64,000 bases of DNA, from positions 2,356,001-2,420,000 of the forward strand of contig NZ_CP031115.1 of assembly GCF_003568865.1 (NCBI RefSeq). The letters run 5' to 3'. Below, one piece after another: positions 27,723-36,184 of this stretch (position 1 is the first letter of the stretch; each line of letters opens with the position of its first letter). Below the pieces are notes generated by a model. The model saw only the letters and a program-made list of their open reading frames with translations. It had not been told where the DNA came from and made no database searches. Origin of the DNA: Rubrobacter indicoceani (GTDB lineage: Bacteria > Actinomycetota > Rubrobacteria > Rubrobacterales > Rubrobacteraceae). A program made the position numbers and the translations under genes.

Positions 27723-29213
27723 TTACATGTGGATGGCGTGTCCCTCGGTAGCCATCGCGGCCTCGGATACAACCTCGGCGAGCGACGGGTGAGCGTGGAC
27801 GGTCATCGAGATCTCCTCCGGCGTCCCCTCCACCATCTTCGCGAAGACGCCCTCCGCGATCAGGTCCGTAACCTTCGGCCCGATAGCGTGCATCCCGAGG
27901 ATGAGATCGGTCTCCTCGTCGGCGACGATCTTGAAGAAGCCGTTCGGCTCGCCTTCGATAAGGGCTTTGCCGATGGCCTGGAACGGGAACTTCCCGACCT
28001 TGACCTCGTAGCCCTCATCCCTGGCCTGATCCTCCGTAAGACCGAACGATGCAACCTCCGGGCGACAGAAGGTTACGCGCGGTACAAGGTTCTGATCCAG
28101 CGGCATCGGGTCTTCTCCGGCCATGTGCTCGACGGCGATTATCCCCTCGTGTCCTGCGGCGTGGGCAAGCCAGTACCCGCCGATGATGTCCCCGGCGGCG
28201 TACACGCCGTCCTCCCCCGTCCGGTAGAACTCGTCCACCTGTATAACGCCCCGGTCGTCGGTTTCGACTTTCGTGACCTCCAGGTTCAGACCTTCGGCGG
28301 CGGTCTTTCTACCGACGGCGACAAGCAGAGCCTCGGCTTCAAGCGTTTCTCCACCGTTGACCTCGCCGGCGGGGATCTCCTCCCCGCCGTAGCTGCCACC
28401 TTCGCCTTTGGTCTCCTTTTTCTCCCCGGAGTCGGCGCTTGCGACCGTGATCTTCACCCCGGAGTCGGTCTTCTCCAGGCTCGACGGGTCGGCCTTTGTT
28501 CCGGTCAGGCATTTTATGCCGCGCTTCTTGTACGCCTTTGCAAGCTCTTTGGAGATCTCCGGATCCTCGAGCGGGACTATACGGTCGAGAAGCTCGACCA
28601 CGGTAACCTCGGTGCCGAAGTCGTTGTACATGCTCGCGAACTCGACTCCTACAGCCCCCGAGCCGAGGATAATGATGCTCTTGGGGTAATCTTTGTTGTT
28701 GGTTACGATATCGTCGCTCGATATCACCCGCTCGCCGTCGAACTCCAGGCCGGGGAGGGTGCTTACCTGGCTGCCGGCGCTTATAAGGATGTTCTTGCCT
28801 TCGAGTTCTTCCTCGCCGCCGTCGTTGAGTTCGACCTTGATCTTCTTTGCCTCTACAAAGGTTCCCGTGCCGTTGTAGACGGTTATCTTGTTCTTTTTCA
28901 TCAGGCCCTGTACGCCTTTGCGGAGCTGCCCGACGACCTGCTCGCGCCGTTTGGCGGCGGTCGGGTAGTCGAACTGTACGTCTTTGGTCTTGACGCCGAA
29001 GTCCTCGCTGTTCTGCGCATCGTGCAGCAGGTGCGCCGTCTGGAGCAGGGCCTTGGTCGGGATGCAGCCGACGTTCAGGCACGTCCCGCCGAGGTGCCCG
29101 CCCTCGCGCTTCTCCACGAGCGCAACGCTCATCCCCAGCTGGCTGGCACGGATAGCCGGTATATACCCCGCGTTTCCGCCGCCGATGATCACGAGATCAT
29201 ACGATTCTGCCAT
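27723..29213 (-). CDS. lpdA: Dihydrolipoyl dehydrogenase (E3)
   Basis: A 496-residue FAD/NAD disulfide reductase that re-oxidises dihydrolipoamide of the E2 subunits. VIIGGGNAGYIPAI binds FAD; the redox disulfide is Cys45-Cys50 in GGTCLNVGCIPTK; IILGSGAVGVEFA binds NAD; His475 and Glu480 in HAHPSLAE form the base pair. Residues about 258-288 are an extra Gly/Glu/Lys-rich insertion (near SGEKKETKGEGGSYGGEEIP) compared with ordinary E3 of about 465 residues. GGGAGAAG precedes the ATG at 29213. It lies 35 bases downstream of mutM. Confidence 0.93.
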   Translation of the reverse strand: MAESYDLVIIGGGNAGYIPAIRASQLGMSVALVEKREGGHLGGTCLNVGCIPTKALLQTAHLLHDAQNSEDFGVKTKDVQFDYPTAAKRREQVVGQLRKGVQGLMKKNKITVYNGTGTFVEAKKIKVELNDGGEEELEGKNILISAGSQVSTLPGLEFDGERVISSDDIVTNNKDYPKSIIILGSGAVGVEFASMYNDFGTEVTVVELLDRIVPLEDPEISKELAKAYKKRGIKCLTGTKADPSSLEKTDSGVKITVASADSGEKKETKGEGGSYGGEEIPAGEVNGGETLEAEALLVAVGRKTAAEGLNLEVTKVETDDRGVIQVDEFYRTGEDGVYAAGDIIGGYWLAHAAGHEGIIAVEHMAGEDPMPLDQNLVPRVTFCRPEVASFGLTEDQARDEGYEVKVGKFPFQAIGKALIEGEPNGFFKIVADEETDLILGMHAIGPKVTDLIAEGVFAKMVEGTPEEISMTVHAHPSLAEVVSEAAMATEGHAIHM

Positions 29214-29248
29214 CTTCTCTCCCTTCGCTGTTTGCGAACTTTCTACGC

Positions 29249-30121
29249 TTATAGCAATTCTAACTGTTCCGCTCCTTCGGAACCGGTGTCTTTCTCGCCT
29301 TCCTCCGGCTGACACGTCTCGCAGACAAACGTCGCCCGACCGCCGACGGTCATTTTTACGACCACACCGCCGCACCCCGGACACTCCTTACCCGTTCTCA
29401 GGAAAACCTTCAGGTGATCCTGGTGCGTCCCTTTTCTCCCGAGCAGATCCCGGTACAGGCTGAACGTCGTCCCGCGATGCTCGATACCGGCTTCGAGGTT
29501 GGACACGATGGCCCGGTGCAGCCTCTCCCACTCGGCCCGCAAAAGCGAACTCGCCTTTCGCCTCGGGTTGATGCCCGCCTCGAACAAAGCTTCGTCCACG
29601 TAGATGTTCCCGACCCCGGCGACCGTTCTCTGGTCCAGCAACAGCGGTTTGATCTGCGCCCTGCGCTTCCCGATGCTCTCCGGGAGATAGTCAACGGTGA
29701 AAGCCTTGTCGAACGGCTCCGGCCCGAGGTTCGCGAAGCGTTCCTCCAGCTCCTGCGCCGTGAAAACCTGCGCCCGCGTATAGCTTGTCTCGTCGCGCAG
29801 AACGACTTTTCGTCCGTCTTCGAGGTCGAGGCGGAGCATCAGATCGGTCGTCGGCATTTCCACGGGCGGCACGAGCAGCAACTGGCCGCCGATCTTCAAC
29901 TGCAACACCAGCGAATCGCCACTGTCCAGCCCGAGAACCAGATGCTTTCCGCGCCGCCACGCCTCCGTAATGGACCTCCCGGTGAGCCGCTTCAGGAAAA
30001 CCTCCGAGCCGGGATGTCCAGCGATCCGTTCGTCCAGCACCTCTGCCCCGGCAACCTCTGCCCCGGCGATGTATCTCTGCACGTCGCGGAGGATGGTCTC
30101 GACTTCGGGAAGCTCGGGCAT
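29249..30121 (-). CDS. mutM: Formamidopyrimidine-DNA glycosylase (Fpg)
   Basis: A 290-residue bifunctional DNA glycosylase/AP lyase that removes 8-oxoguanine. The catalytic MPELPEVET start (Pro2, Glu3), GRSITEAWRRGKHLVLGLDS, the H2TH region with RTVAGVGNIYVDEALFEAGI, and the C-terminal zinc finger CPGC...CETC are all intact. It begins 10 bases after the stop of the heme-oxygenase-like gene and is followed by lpdA, suggesting an operon joining oxidative-damage repair with redox enzymes. Confidence 0.93.
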   Translation of the reverse strand: MPELPEVETILRDVQRYIAGAEVAGAEVLDERIAGHPGSEVFLKRLTGRSITEAWRRGKHLVLGLDSGDSLVLQLKIGGQLLLVPPVEMPTTDLMLRLDLEDGRKVVLRDETSYTRAQVFTAQELEERFANLGPEPFDKAFTVDYLPESIGKRRAQIKPLLLDQRTVAGVGNIYVDEALFEAGINPRRKASSLLRAEWERLHRAIVSNLEAGIEHRGTTFSLYRDLLGRKGTHQDHLKVFLRTGKECPGCGGVVVKMTVGGRATFVCETCQPEEGEKDTGSEGAEQLELL

Positions 30122-30131
30122 CCCCCGTCCC

Positions 30132-30872
30132 CTATGAGACCACCGCAGGCCGCGAGTAGAGTGGTGCGGGTTCGCGGTATACGGCGCGGTACAGCCCGTC
30201 CAACATAACGCCCCGCGCATCGAGGGAGCGCATCGCGCCCTCCCGCACCCTGGCCTGCCCCGCCTCGTCCCGAACGTACGGCTCGGTCGCGTCCATCATG
30301 ATCCTTGCGTGCTCCACGTCCATGGTTACGTGGCTGATAAAGATCTCGAGGTCGCGGTCGTCGAGCCCGGCGGCCTTTCTCAGACCGCTCGCAAGCCGGG
30401 CGTAGATGGGCGGCACGGGCCACTCGCTCGCCGGCCCCATCGCCCCGAGACCGAGCCGCACGTCGGGGTGCCCTGTCATCGCCTCGTGAACGGCGATGTA
30501 CGCCTCTATCTCCGGCAGGGTCCCCGGCTCACTCCACTGCTCCTCCGAAAGGCCGAGCGCAGCCATGAACCTCCGGTACAGTGCCGGGTGCGTCTCCTCC
30601 GGTTTGAGGCCCCCGTACTCGTCCAGAAGCACGGTAGCCAGCGAAAGCTGCAAGGGTTCGTCGTCCTTGCAGTTCGAGATCAAAGCCGCAAGATACAACC
30701 GGCTCACCCGCACGTGCCGGTAATACTGCACCGCAAACGCCCGTATCCCCTCCTCATCCGCATCCCCACCCGAGAACCGCTCCAGAAACGGATGAACAAG
30801 CGACGGATGCCCCATCACATCCCGCTTCAAAAGCTCAAGAAATTCCCTCGACTCCATCTCTCTTGACCCCAT
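30132..30872 (-). CDS. Heme-oxygenase-like (TenA/PqqC/CADD fold) iron-containing redox enzyme family protein
   Basis: A 246-residue all-helical protein. HPSLVHPFLERF, QYYRHVRVSRLYLAALISNC, LLDEYGGLKPEETHPALYRR and a C-terminal ISHVTMDVEHARIMMD place His/Glu residues as in the heme-oxygenase-like di-iron oxidase group. The reaction cannot be assigned; relatives make pABA or desaturate fatty acids or amino acids. The ATG at 30872 follows AGAAGGG; an in-frame ATG at 30857 is an alternative. It is the first gene of the run with mutM and lpdA. Confidence 0.78.
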   Translation of the reverse strand: MGSREMESREFLELLKRDVMGHPSLVHPFLERFSGGDADEEGIRAFAVQYYRHVRVSRLYLAALISNCKDDEPLQLSLATVLLDEYGGLKPEETHPALYRRFMAALGLSEEQWSEPGTLPEIEAYIAVHEAMTGHPDVRLGLGAMGPASEWPVPPIYARLASGLRKAAGLDDRDLEIFISHVTMDVEHARIMMDATEPYVRDEAGQARVREGAMRSLDARGVMLDGLYRAVYREPAPLYSRPAVVS

Positions 30873-30978
30873 CGAAACCCTTCTCTCTTCTCGCTCGCCC
30901 CCGACCAACACCCTGATTCTACCCCAGCAGAACCCCGCCACCCCTCCCGATGATTTCCTCCCGGACCGGTATAAAAGT

Positions 30979-31007
30979 ATTTCATTCATTTCACTGAAAA
31001 GTATAAT
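30979..31007 (+). promoter_or_regulatory. Operator site A with TATAAT -10 box
   Basis: ATTTCATT-N6-ACTGAAAA at 30979-31000 contains the TTTCA-N10-TGAAA core also found at 50884 and 51496. It abuts TATAAT at 31002-31007, which ends 6 bases before the ATG at 31014, implying a leaderless start. The palindrome covers the -35 to -10 spacer, the usual place for a repressor. Confidence 0.6.
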
Positions 31008-31013
31008 AAAGCC

Positions 31014-31592
31014 ATGGAAGAAGCGAAGACGAAAGGCAGAGATCAGATGAACGACGGAGCGGGGGTACAGGGCTGGTTGAGCCGGCCGAGGCGGTTTGAA
31101 GGGGAGCGGCTCGACCCGCACGTTTACGCGCGCGGGGTGAACGGCTTGACGATCGAGGAAGCGTTGGGGCGGTCGCATCCGAGGGTGATGGGGATACTGA
31201 GGCGCAGCGGCGAGGAGTATACGGCGTTCGAGAGCAGGATGGTGTGGCAGGCGATGCGGGCCGCGCTTATCTCGCAGGTTTCCAGAGCGAACCTGTACCG
31301 GATAGCGGGCATCCTCGTGGCCGACCGGCGGGACGAAGGGGCAAACCGGGATACGACGCTCGCGCTGGCCTATGTGGCGGCGATCCGGGCGGCGTTTCTC
31401 GGAGAGGTCTCGGTCGGTGAGTACGTCGAGACCACCCTCGGGGCCGGTGAGGTCAAGTACATCTCACAGGATGAGAAAAACGCCGTCGTTGCGCTGTCCG
31501 GTGGTCAGCGAGAGGTCTGGCTTCCGGCCGCCGGGCTGCTCAGGGTCTCCGCGGGGGGCGGGGACGATCTCCTCGGCCGGAGGGCTTCGTAA
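31014..31592 (+). CDS. Unknown protein under the shared palindrome
   Basis: 192 residues; I do not recognise the family. It has no signal peptide or membrane span. RFEGERLDPHVYARGVNGLT and HPRVMGILRRSGEEYTAFES open a largely helical protein; ESRMVWQAMRAALISQVSRA and ANRDTTLALAYVAAIRAAFL look amphipathic; a Gly-rich end follows IALSGGQ-like VVALSGGQREVWLPAAG. A TATAAT 6 bases before the ATG suggests a leaderless mRNA; an in-frame ATG at 31047 is possible but unsupported. The promoter palindrome ties it to the 50-51 kb regulon. Confidence 0.65.
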   Translation: MEEAKTKGRDQMNDGAGVQGWLSRPRRFEGERLDPHVYARGVNGLTIEEALGRSHPRVMGILRRSGEEYTAFESRMVWQAMRAALISQVSRANLYRIAGILVADRRDEGANRDTTLALAYVAAIRAAFLGEVSVGEYVETTLGAGEVKYISQDEKNAVVALSGGQREVWLPAAGLLRVSAGGGDDLLGRRAS

Positions 31593-31726
31593 GGGTCGGG
31601 CGGGTCGGTTTCGCCCCACCGGACCGTGTTCTCCTCTGCTAACATCCGGGTCTTCGGGTAGAACAAACGCTGTGAGAGTTGCATGAGGCCTCTACGGGTC
31701 CCGGGACGGCGACGAAGGGTGTGGCG

Positions 31727-32653
31727 ATGGAGACATCGGGGAAAAGGGCGCGGGTCATATGCAACCCCAACTCCGGCGGGGGCGACTACGACCCGCAGAG
31801 CGTCAAAGCCGAGCTGGATCAGTTCGACATCGAGTGGATAAAGACCAGCCAGAGCGGCGAGGCGTGTAAGCTGGCCCGCGAATACAAGGGTGGTCTGCTC
31901 ATCGTTATAGGTGGTGACGGCACCGTGAACGAAGTCGTCAACGGCCTCGGTCAGGCCGGGTTCCCCGAAGACGTAACCCTCGCCATCCTTCCGACCGGGA
32001 CCGGAAACGACCTGGCGGCCACCCTTGCAGTCCCCGAAGACCCGGACCTCGCCGAAGACGCCATCCGCAAGGGTCGGGTCAGAAAGCTCGACGCCGCACG
32101 GGTGCGCTCCGAAGGCAAAAAGGAGAAGTTCTTTATAAACGTCGCGACCGGAGGTTTCGGGGCCGCAGCCTCCGGCGAAAACGACGAGAGCATGAAAAGC
32201 ACCTGGGGCAAGCTCTCCTACCTTCGCGCGACGCTCGAAGCCGCCAGAAAGTTCGACGCTCGCGACACCCTCCTCACCCTCGACGGTGAAGAACGCCGCA
32301 TCCAGGCCGTCAACATCGTTGTCGGAAACTGTCGGTACGCGGGCGGGGGCTGGCTCGCCGCTCCGGTCGCCAACCCGGAAGACGGTCTGCTGGACGTCGT
32401 TGTTATAGAGCCGCTCGGGATGAAAAGCATGCTCGGTCTCGCGCCGGCGGCCTTCGCCGAATACGATTATCTCGGCACCGAGGGCGTGTTCCACGCAAGG
32501 GCCAGGAGCATCCGTGTGTACACCGAACCCGAGGGGCTGGAGTTCACCGCGGACGGCGAGGTAATAGGCGACGAACCCGCACGGTTCGACATCGTGCCGG
32601 GCGCGCTCAAGGTTATCGTTGGCGACGAGTACATCGCCGAGCCGGGGGGTTAG
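31727..32653 (+). CDS. Diacylglycerol/lipid kinase family protein (YegS/DagK-like)
   Basis: A 308-residue lipid kinase. ARVICNPNSGGGD, the nucleotide motif LLIVIGGDGTVNEVVNGL and LPTGTGNDLA are the DAGK catalytic-domain signatures, followed by the beta-sandwich with TGGFGAAAS and the closing PARFDIVPGALKVIV. It would phosphorylate diacylglycerol or a related membrane lipid at the inner face. GAAGGG is 7 bases before the ATG at 31727, which I prefer to an in-frame TTG at 31679. moaD follows 3 bases after its stop. Confidence 0.88.
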   Translation: METSGKRARVICNPNSGGGDYDPQSVKAELDQFDIEWIKTSQSGEACKLAREYKGGLLIVIGGDGTVNEVVNGLGQAGFPEDVTLAILPTGTGNDLAATLAVPEDPDLAEDAIRKGRVRKLDAARVRSEGKKEKFFINVATGGFGAAASGENDESMKSTWGKLSYLRATLEAARKFDARDTLLTLDGEERRIQAVNIVVGNCRYAGGGWLAAPVANPEDGLLDVVVIEPLGMKSMLGLAPAAFAEYDYLGTEGVFHARARSIRVYTEPEGLEFTADGEVIGDEPARFDIVPGALKVIVGDEYIAEPGG

Positions 32654-32656
32654 CGG

Positions 32657-32905
32657 GTGCAGGGAATCACGGTAGTGCTCTTCGGGGCCGCCGCCGACCG
32701 GGCCGGGACCCGTACCGTGGAGCTGTCCGCAGCGGGCGTTTCGACGCTCGACGACGTATGGTTCGGCCTTGTCGAGGCTCACCCCGGCCTGGCCCCGATG
32801 CAGACGATGCTCGCCTTCGCGGTCAACGGCGAGTACGCCGAACGGGGTGCGCCCGTTGCGGCCGGAGACGAAGTGGCCGTCCTGCCGCCGGTCTCCGGGG
32901 GATGA
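32657..32905 (+). CDS. moaD: Molybdopterin synthase small subunit MoaD
   Basis: An 82-residue ubiquitin-fold sulfur carrier. ITVVLFGAAADRAG starts the fold, and it ends in PPVSGG with the C-terminal Gly-Gly that becomes a thiocarboxylate. VNGEYAERGAPVAAGDEVAV is typical. The GTG start is 3 bases after the lipid-kinase stop, and the stop overlaps the moaE start in ATGA. It serves molybdopterin enzymes such as the one at 60029. Confidence 0.88.
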   Translation: MQGITVVLFGAAADRAGTRTVELSAAGVSTLDDVWFGLVEAHPGLAPMQTMLAFAVNGEYAERGAPVAAGDEVAVLPPVSGG

Positions 32906-33348
32906 CCTTGATCGACCACTTCGCGATAGTCGAAAAAGAGATAGACATCCCGGCGATGCTCGACGCCGCGCGCAGGCCCGACTGCGGCGCGATAGACCTC
33001 TTTGTCGGGACGACGCGGGTAGACGAATCATCCGGGTCGCTCGTCGAGTACCTTGAGTACGAAGCGTACCGCCCGATGGCCGACCGGAAGCTCGCTCAGG
33101 TAGGCGAGGAGATCCGCGAGCGGTGGGACGTGGGCTACGTCTCCATAATCCACCGGCTCGGGCGGGTCGAGCCCGCCGAGGCCAGCGTCGCTATAGTCGT
33201 CGCCGCCCCGAGGCGCGGTGCGGCCTTCGAGGCCAGCCGGTACGCCATAGAACGCATAAAGGAGGTGGTGCCGATCTGGAAACGCGAGGTCTGGTCGGAC
33301 GGCTACGTCTGGGTCGGCAGCCAGGTCAGGACGCGCCCGCCGGGGTAA
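32902..33348 (+). CDS. moaE: Molybdopterin synthase catalytic subunit MoaE
   Basis: A 148-residue MoaE. GAIDLFVGTTRVDESSGSLV, LEYEAYRPMADRKL, IHRLGRVEPAEASVAIVVAA, SRYAIERIKEVVPIWKREVW and DGYVWVG are the conserved blocks, including the catalytic lysines in IKEVVPIWK. With MoaD it converts precursor Z to molybdopterin. The 4-base ATGA overlap with moaD implies coupling. Confidence 0.93.
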   Translation: MTLIDHFAIVEKEIDIPAMLDAARRPDCGAIDLFVGTTRVDESSGSLVEYLEYEAYRPMADRKLAQVGEEIRERWDVGYVSIIHRLGRVEPAEASVAIVVAAPRRGAAFEASRYAIERIKEVVPIWKREVWSDGYVWVGSQVRTRPPG

Positions 33349-33492
33349 GCGTAGAGAGCCTCCTTCAAGGTATACTGCCGCCATCGTCGGACCACCGCCG
33401 AGCGATTCGGGCGGTGCCTTTCGGCGTTGTCCGGACGCGGGGTTGTGTCCGGCAGGTCACGGGTCTCTCTAGAACATCGGGCGAGCGGGGGA

Positions 33493-35598
33493 ATGCAAGA
33501 GAGTTTCGAACGTACAGTTGTGGAGCCGGTCGGTTCTTCTGATCCCTTCTCCCTCCTCGCCTCCCTCACCGATGGCGTGTACGTCACCGATGCGAACCTG
33601 AGCGTAATCGCCGCAAACCCCGCGCTTCTCGCCATGACCGGGTATCCGGCGGAGGAGATCACGGGCCGCGACGCCCACGAGCTGTTCCATCATACAAACC
33701 CTGCGGGCGGGCCTTACCGCAGAGAAGACTCGCCCGTCTACCGGACGCTCACGACCGGGCAGGCCCACAGAATCTCCCGGGAATCACTCTGGAGCAGAGA
33801 CGGAACCGGGCTTCCCGTCGAGTACACCTGCTCCCCGATAAAAGCGGGCGGGGATACGACCGGCGTGATAGTCATCTTCCGCGATACCGCGGCCCGGAGG
33901 CGCAGGGAACGACTTGCAAGAGAGCGCGAAGAGCGGTTTCGGGTGCTGTTCCAGAACTCCTCGGACATCATCCTCGTCTCGGACGCCCGGCGCGTGGTGC
34001 GGTACGCGAGCCCCTCCGTCGAGCGTCTCGTGGGCCACAGGCCGGAAGACCTCGTCGGAGGGTCGCTTCTGGACCTCCTCCACCCCGACGACGCCGAAGA
34101 AGTCGTGCGCGTAACCGACGAAGCGCGCAGGAAAGGCGGGTTGACCCGTCCGGTCGAACTTCGGTGGCGCAGGGCCGACGGGGCGTGGCGTACAAGCGAG
34201 ATGATCGTCAGCAACCTTTTCCACGAACCGACGGTGCGCGGCCTCGTGATGAGCATCCGCGACGTAACCGACCGAAAGGTGCTGGAAGAACACATAGCCC
34301 ACCAGGCCTTCCACGACGCGCTCACCGGCCTGCCGAACCGGAGCCTCTTCATGGACCGCCTCACCCTCGCGCTCAAGCGCAGCAAGCGCAGCAGCCGGGC
34401 CGTCGCGACGCTCTTCATGGACCTCGATAACTTCAAGGTCATCAACGATACCCTCGGACACGAGGCCGGGGACAACCTTCTTGTGGAGATAGCCCGCCGG
34501 CTGAAGATCTGCCTGAGGGAATCCGACACCGCCGCCCGCTTCGGCGGCGACGAGTTCACCGTGCTGCTGGAGGATATAAACGGCGAGGACGACGCGCTGA
34601 TGGTCGCCCGCAGAATCCGCGACGAAGTCCGCAAACCCTTTGTCCTTGCCGGGCGGGAGGTCTTTGTCACGACGAGCCTCGGCATCTCCCTCAACATCTA
34701 CGGCGACGAAGCCCCGACCGACCTTCTCCGGCACGCCGACATCGCCGTCTACGACGCGAAAAAGCAGGGCCGCAACCGCTACGCCGTCTTTGTTCCGGAG
34801 ATGAACGCCCGCGTAACCGAGCAACTCATACTCGGCAACGACCTCGGACGCGCCCTCGAACGCAACGAGTTCGTTGTTCTCTACCAACCGAACGTATCGC
34901 TCTCCTCGGGCCGCATAGTCGCCGTCGAGGCGCTTCTTAACTGGGATCACCCCGACAGGGGCCGCCTCGCGCCGGGACAGTTCATCCCGATAGCGGAGCA
35001 GACCGGGACGATCCTCCCGATCGGGCTCTGGGTTCTTGAAGAAGCCTGCCGTCAGGCCCGGGCCTGGGACTCCCTGCCCGGTCACCCCCCGGTCAACGTC
35101 TCCGTCAACCTCTCCGCCCTGCAACTCCGCTCGCGGGACTTCCCCGGCGACGTGCGGCGCATCCTCCGGGAAACGGAACTCGAAAGCTCCCGGCTCTCCA
35201 TCGAGATATCCGAGGGGCTGCTCTCGGACGTCGCCTCCGTTGCGGAAAGCCTGTCTTCGCTCAAGGAACTCGGCGTCGGCCTTGCTCTGGACGATTTCGG
35301 CACGGGCAACTCTTCGCTCTCGACCCTTCGAGAACTGCCTCTCGACACCCTGAAGATAGACAGGTACTTCGTGGACGACCTCAAGGACGACGGAGCAGGA
35401 ACGGGCGTTGTAAAGGCTCTCGTGGAGCTCGCCCACACCCTCGGTCTGCGAGTCGTGGCCGAAGGCGTCGAGACCTCTCGCCAGCTCTCGCTCCTCAGGG
35501 AGATGGGGTGTGAGGTCGCCCAGGGCTACCACATCTCCCGCCCCGTTGAAGCGGAGGCCGCCGGTCGCCTTATTACCTCCGGTCTACGCTGGACATAA
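33493..35598 (+). CDS. PAS-PAS-GGDEF-EAL cyclic-di-GMP protein
   Basis: A 701-residue cytosolic signalling protein with two PAS domains (about 20-140 and 150-260, the second with FRVLFQNSSDIILVSDA), then GGDEF (RFGGDEFTVLL near 350) and EAL (from 455). The cyclase motif is intact. The phosphodiesterase domain keeps NVSVNLSALQL, LALDDFGTGNSSLS, LKIDRYFV, VVAEGVET and QGYHISRP, but the opening motif reads EALLNW instead of EALxRW, so Arg is lost. GGGGG precedes the ATG. A TATACT near 33370 could be its -10, giving a leader with two hairpins. Confidence 0.9.
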   Translation: MQESFERTVVEPVGSSDPFSLLASLTDGVYVTDANLSVIAANPALLAMTGYPAEEITGRDAHELFHHTNPAGGPYRREDSPVYRTLTTGQAHRISRESLWSRDGTGLPVEYTCSPIKAGGDTTGVIVIFRDTAARRRRERLAREREERFRVLFQNSSDIILVSDARRVVRYASPSVERLVGHRPEDLVGGSLLDLLHPDDAEEVVRVTDEARRKGGLTRPVELRWRRADGAWRTSEMIVSNLFHEPTVRGLVMSIRDVTDRKVLEEHIAHQAFHDALTGLPNRSLFMDRLTLALKRSKRSSRAVATLFMDLDNFKVINDTLGHEAGDNLLVEIARRLKICLRESDTAARFGGDEFTVLLEDINGEDDALMVARRIRDEVRKPFVLAGREVFVTTSLGISLNIYGDEAPTDLLRHADIAVYDAKKQGRNRYAVFVPEMNARVTEQLILGNDLGRALERNEFVVLYQPNVSLSSGRIVAVEALLNWDHPDRGRLAPGQFIPIAEQTGTILPIGLWVLEEACRQARAWDSLPGHPPVNVSVNLSALQLRSRDFPGDVRRILRETELESSRLSIEISEGLLSDVASVAESLSSLKELGVGLALDDFGTGNSSLSTLRELPLDTLKIDRYFVDDLKDDGAGTGVVKALVELAHTLGLRVVAEGVETSRQLSLLREMGCEVAQGYHISRPVEAEAAGRLITSGLRWT

Positions 35599-35644
35599 GC
35601 CCGAGAAGATCCCACACCCCCGCCGCCGGGATATACTCGTCGGC

Positions 35645-36175
35645 ATGCGGGACTACTCAAAGAATAGAGATTACAAAGCCGGTCAGGCACCCGTTACGGA
35701 CTTCGGCGTTCGCATCGCAGTCGTTGTACGAAAACAGGGACGGACCCTGCTGGTCCGACACGAGAAGCCGGGCCGCGAGCCGTATTTCGTTCTGCCGGGC
35801 GGGCGGCTGGAGCCGGGCGAAACCATCCCCGAATGCGCCGTTCGAGAGGTTCTGGAAGAGACCGGCCTTACCGTTGAGTACGCCGGAACCCTCTACGTAA
35901 ACGAGTTTCTGAGGGGAGGCCGCCACACCGTGGACATCACCGTGGAGGCCACGATACCCGGAGACTTCGTCGCCGGGGCGACGCTCGGCTCCGACCCGGA
36001 GGTGCCCCCCGGTGAAGCCCCGACGCTCGTTGCGGTGGAGTGGGTCGCCCGCGAAAACCTCGCCTCGGTCGGGTTGCTGCCGGAGTCCGTCAGGGAACGG
36101 CTGCTCGCGGACAGCCGGACAGAAGCCCCCGCAAACGGAAAACCGGATGTCTACCTCGGCGCAAGCGCGGGCTGA
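35645..36175 (+). CDS. NUDIX hydrolase
   Basis: A 176-residue pyrophosphohydrolase with an intact NUDIX box, GGRLEPGETIPECAVREVLE followed by ETGL (the GX5EX7REUXEEXGU pattern). The remainder offers no clear substrate clue; ADP-ribose and nucleotide-sugar or nucleotide substrates are possible. TATACT at 35632-35637 ends 7 bases before the ATG with no Shine-Dalgarno, so a leaderless mRNA is likely. The CPBP protease gene follows after 9 bases. Confidence 0.87.
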   Translation: MRDYSKNRDYKAGQAPVTDFGVRIAVVVRKQGRTLLVRHEKPGREPYFVLPGGRLEPGETIPECAVREVLEETGLTVEYAGTLYVNEFLRGGRHTVDITVEATIPGDFVAGATLGSDPEVPPGEAPTLVAVEWVARENLASVGLLPESVRERLLADSRTEAPANGKPDVYLGASAG

Positions 36176-36184
36176 CAGGCGATA

